Assembly: GCF_002135335.1 (NCBI RefSeq)
Contig: NZ_NEGC01000005.1
Span: 186,001 to 250,000 of the forward strand
Direction: 5' to 3'
Length of the DNA stretch: 64,000 nt
Source of the DNA: Acinetobacter sp. ANC 4470
GTDB taxonomy: Bacteria > Pseudomonadota > Gammaproteobacteria > Pseudomonadales > Moraxellaceae
The position numbers were made by a program, and so were the translations under genes. Under the pieces are notes generated by a model. That model had not been told where the DNA came from and did no database searches. It saw only the letters and a list, made by a program, of their open reading frames with translations. This document shows positions 62,680 through 64,000 of this stretch, piece by piece. The first letter of the stretch is position 1; every line of letters starts with the position of its first letter.

Positions 62680-64000
62680 TTAATGGCCAGAACCATTAAT
62701 TGCTTTGGTCATATCTTCCACAACTTTTTTAGCATCACCAAAAATCATCATGGTTTTATCATTATAGAACAAGTCATTGTCTAGACCTGCATAACCTGTC
62801 GCCATTGAGCGTTTGATCACCATAATGGTTCGAGCCCGATGTGCTTCAAGAATTGGCATGCCATAAATAGGTGATGTTGGATCGTCTTTTGCCGCAGGAT
62901 TCACTACGTCATTCGCACCAATCACCAGTACCACATCTGTTGATGGGAAGTCAGAGTTGATTTCATCCATCTCTAAGATGTCTTCATAAGCAACATCTGC
63001 TTCAGCCAGCAATACATTCATGTGACCTGGCATACGACCTGCCACAGGGTGAATGGCAAAACGAACTGTTACACCTTGTTCTTTCAAGATATGCGCAAGT
63101 TCTTTCACTGCATTTTGTGCACGACCTTGTGCCATACCATAACCCGGTACAATCACAACGCTATCTGCATTCGACATTAAGAAGCCAGCATCATCGGCAG
63201 AACCTGAACGATGGTTACGCTGTACTTTATCGCCTGCTGCCGCTGTCGGTGCAACTGTGCCACCCATTGCGCCACCAAACAATACATTGATGATAGAACG
63301 GTTCATGGCTTTACACATGATGTAAGACAGAATTGCACCCGATGAACCCACCAGTGAACCCGCAACAATCAACATGTTATTTTCTAAAGTAAAACCAATA
63401 CCCGCTGCTGCCCATCCAGAGAATGAGTTCAATAGTGATACCACAACTGGCATATCACCACCACCGACAGGTGCAATCCAAACCCAACCCAAGACCAATG
63501 CCAGAGCAGTCATTGCCCAGAATGCTTGCATATTACCTGTTGAGAAGAACATGAAACCACATGCTAACATGGCAAGGAAAATGCTGGCTTGTAGAGGTTT
63601 AACCCATGCACCTGAAATGGTTTTCGCCCATTTTTTTGCAGCCAACTTACCATACGCAAATACAGACGCAGTAAAGGTAATCGCACCGACAAAACAACCG
63701 ACAAACAATTCAAATAAATGGATTTTGCTCATATGTACATGTTCAACGCCTGCTGCTGTTAAAGCGGCTTCGTTGTCAACAAACAATGCTGTGAGTTGGT
63801 TATTATGTAAAATTGCAGCAATTGCAATCAGTACCGCAGCCAAACCCACCAATGAGTGCATCAATGCCACTGTTTCAGGCATTTGTGTCATTGGAACAGT
63901 ACGCGCACGTGCAATACCAACAATCCCACCTAAAACCATTGCGCCGACAATCATCCAAACCACAGGATGATTCGCCACAAAGAACGTGGTGATTACAGCA
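62680..64000 (-). CDS. pntB: NAD(P) transhydrogenase subunit beta, 5' end cut by window edge
   Basis: The frame is open to the window edge (residues AVITTFFVANHPVVW read directly upstream of a GTG at 63978), so the start is missing, probably by about 50 residues. About 440 residues are seen: the membrane part with MTQMPETVALMHSLVGLAAVLIAIAAIL, several further helices, then the soluble NADP-binding domain III with VVIVPGYGMAQGRAQNAVKELA, HPVAGRMPGHMNVLLAEADV, VVLVIGANDVVNPAA and KRSMATGYAGLDNDLFY. With PntA it pumps protons while passing hydride from NADH to NADP+. pntA is expected just outside. Confidence 0.95.
   Translation of the reverse strand, partial: AVITTFFVANHPVVWMIVGAMVLGGIVGIARARTVPMTQMPETVALMHSLVGLAAVLIAIAAILHNNQLTALFVDNEAALTAAGVEHVHMSKIHLFELFVGCFVGAITFTASVFAYGKLAAKKWAKTISGAWVKPLQASIFLAMLACGFMFFSTGNMQAFWAMTALALVLGWVWIAPVGGGDMPVVVSLLNSFSGWAAAGIGFTLENNMLIVAGSLVGSSGAILSYIMCKAMNRSIINVLFGGAMGGTVAPTAAAGDKVQRNHRSGSADDAGFLMSNADSVVIVPGYGMAQGRAQNAVKELAHILKEQGVTVRFAIHPVAGRMPGHMNVLLAEADVAYEDILEMDEINSDFPSTDVVLVIGANDVVNPAAKDDPTSPIYGMPILEAHRARTIMVIKRSMATGYAGLDNDLFYNDKTMMIFGDAKKVVEDMTKAINGSGH

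Noticed and set aside
63374..63970. 198-codon frame on the plus strand
   Set aside because: It lies antisense inside pntB, which has clear domain motifs.

Overview
The window looks like chromosome of an Acinetobacter species. Three things point there: an LOS outer-core-type locus lying exactly between ilvE and aspS, the relA-rlmD pair, and generally A+T-rich coding with Acinetobacter-like proteins throughout. I cannot name the species. There are no rRNA genes, CRISPR arrays, prophages or intact insertion sequences. One tRNA-Leu(CAA) is present. The first gene (a small secreted protein) and the last (pntB) are cut by the window edges.

Layout. 1-5576: accessory envelope genes. These are a proline/histidine-rich secreted protein, a conserved hypothetical, a REP-like repeat, a membrane-anchored phospholipase-D-family protein, the zinc receptor ZnuD under a perfect Zur-type palindrome, and a DUF4184 membrane protein. 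5739-19370: aspS, a small membrane protein, then the outer core locus of LOS up to ilvE. The locus has an LpxL-type acyltransferase, glycosyltransferases of families 32, 4, 25 and 2 (two copies of family 2), a UDP-GlcNAc 2-epimerase, a protein with a ParB-like motif, a polysaccharide deacetylase and an ELM1-family protein. Its strands are mixed, part of it is very A+T-rich, and it holds a gap of about 750 bp. 19397-23825: glnE, an orphan soluble histidine kinase and tRNA-Leu. 24021-31550: the queA ... tgt-yajC-secD-secF order, with a DUF3137-LemA pair lodged between queA and tgt.

31660-48353 is the standout: about 19 co-directional, tightly packed or overlapping minus-strand genes that form an aryl polyene (APE) pigment cluster. 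It has a type II ketosynthase/chain-length-factor set, a ketoreductase, dehydratases, two acyl carrier proteins and an acyl-activating ligase fused to a dehydratase. It also has a thioesterase, acyltransferases, a glycosyltransferase, and an export set of LolA-like, MMPL/RND and lipoprotein components. Two genes give it individual character: an aromatic amino acid ammonia-lyase, likely making the aryl starter, and a flavin-dependent halogenase-like oxidoreductase. A candidate extended -10 promoter and an FNR-like palindrome lie upstream.

48584-54092 is a likely cysM-exonuclease-rlmD-relA operon on the minus strand. 54246-60181 holds the GacS/BarA-type hybrid kinase, a crotonase, a beta-hydroxyacid dehydrogenase, a hydroxypyruvate isomerase and rsfS. 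60294-64000 holds an unknown gene paired with amtB, then pntB, which runs off the edge.

All assignments come from reading motifs and gene order. No database search was possible.
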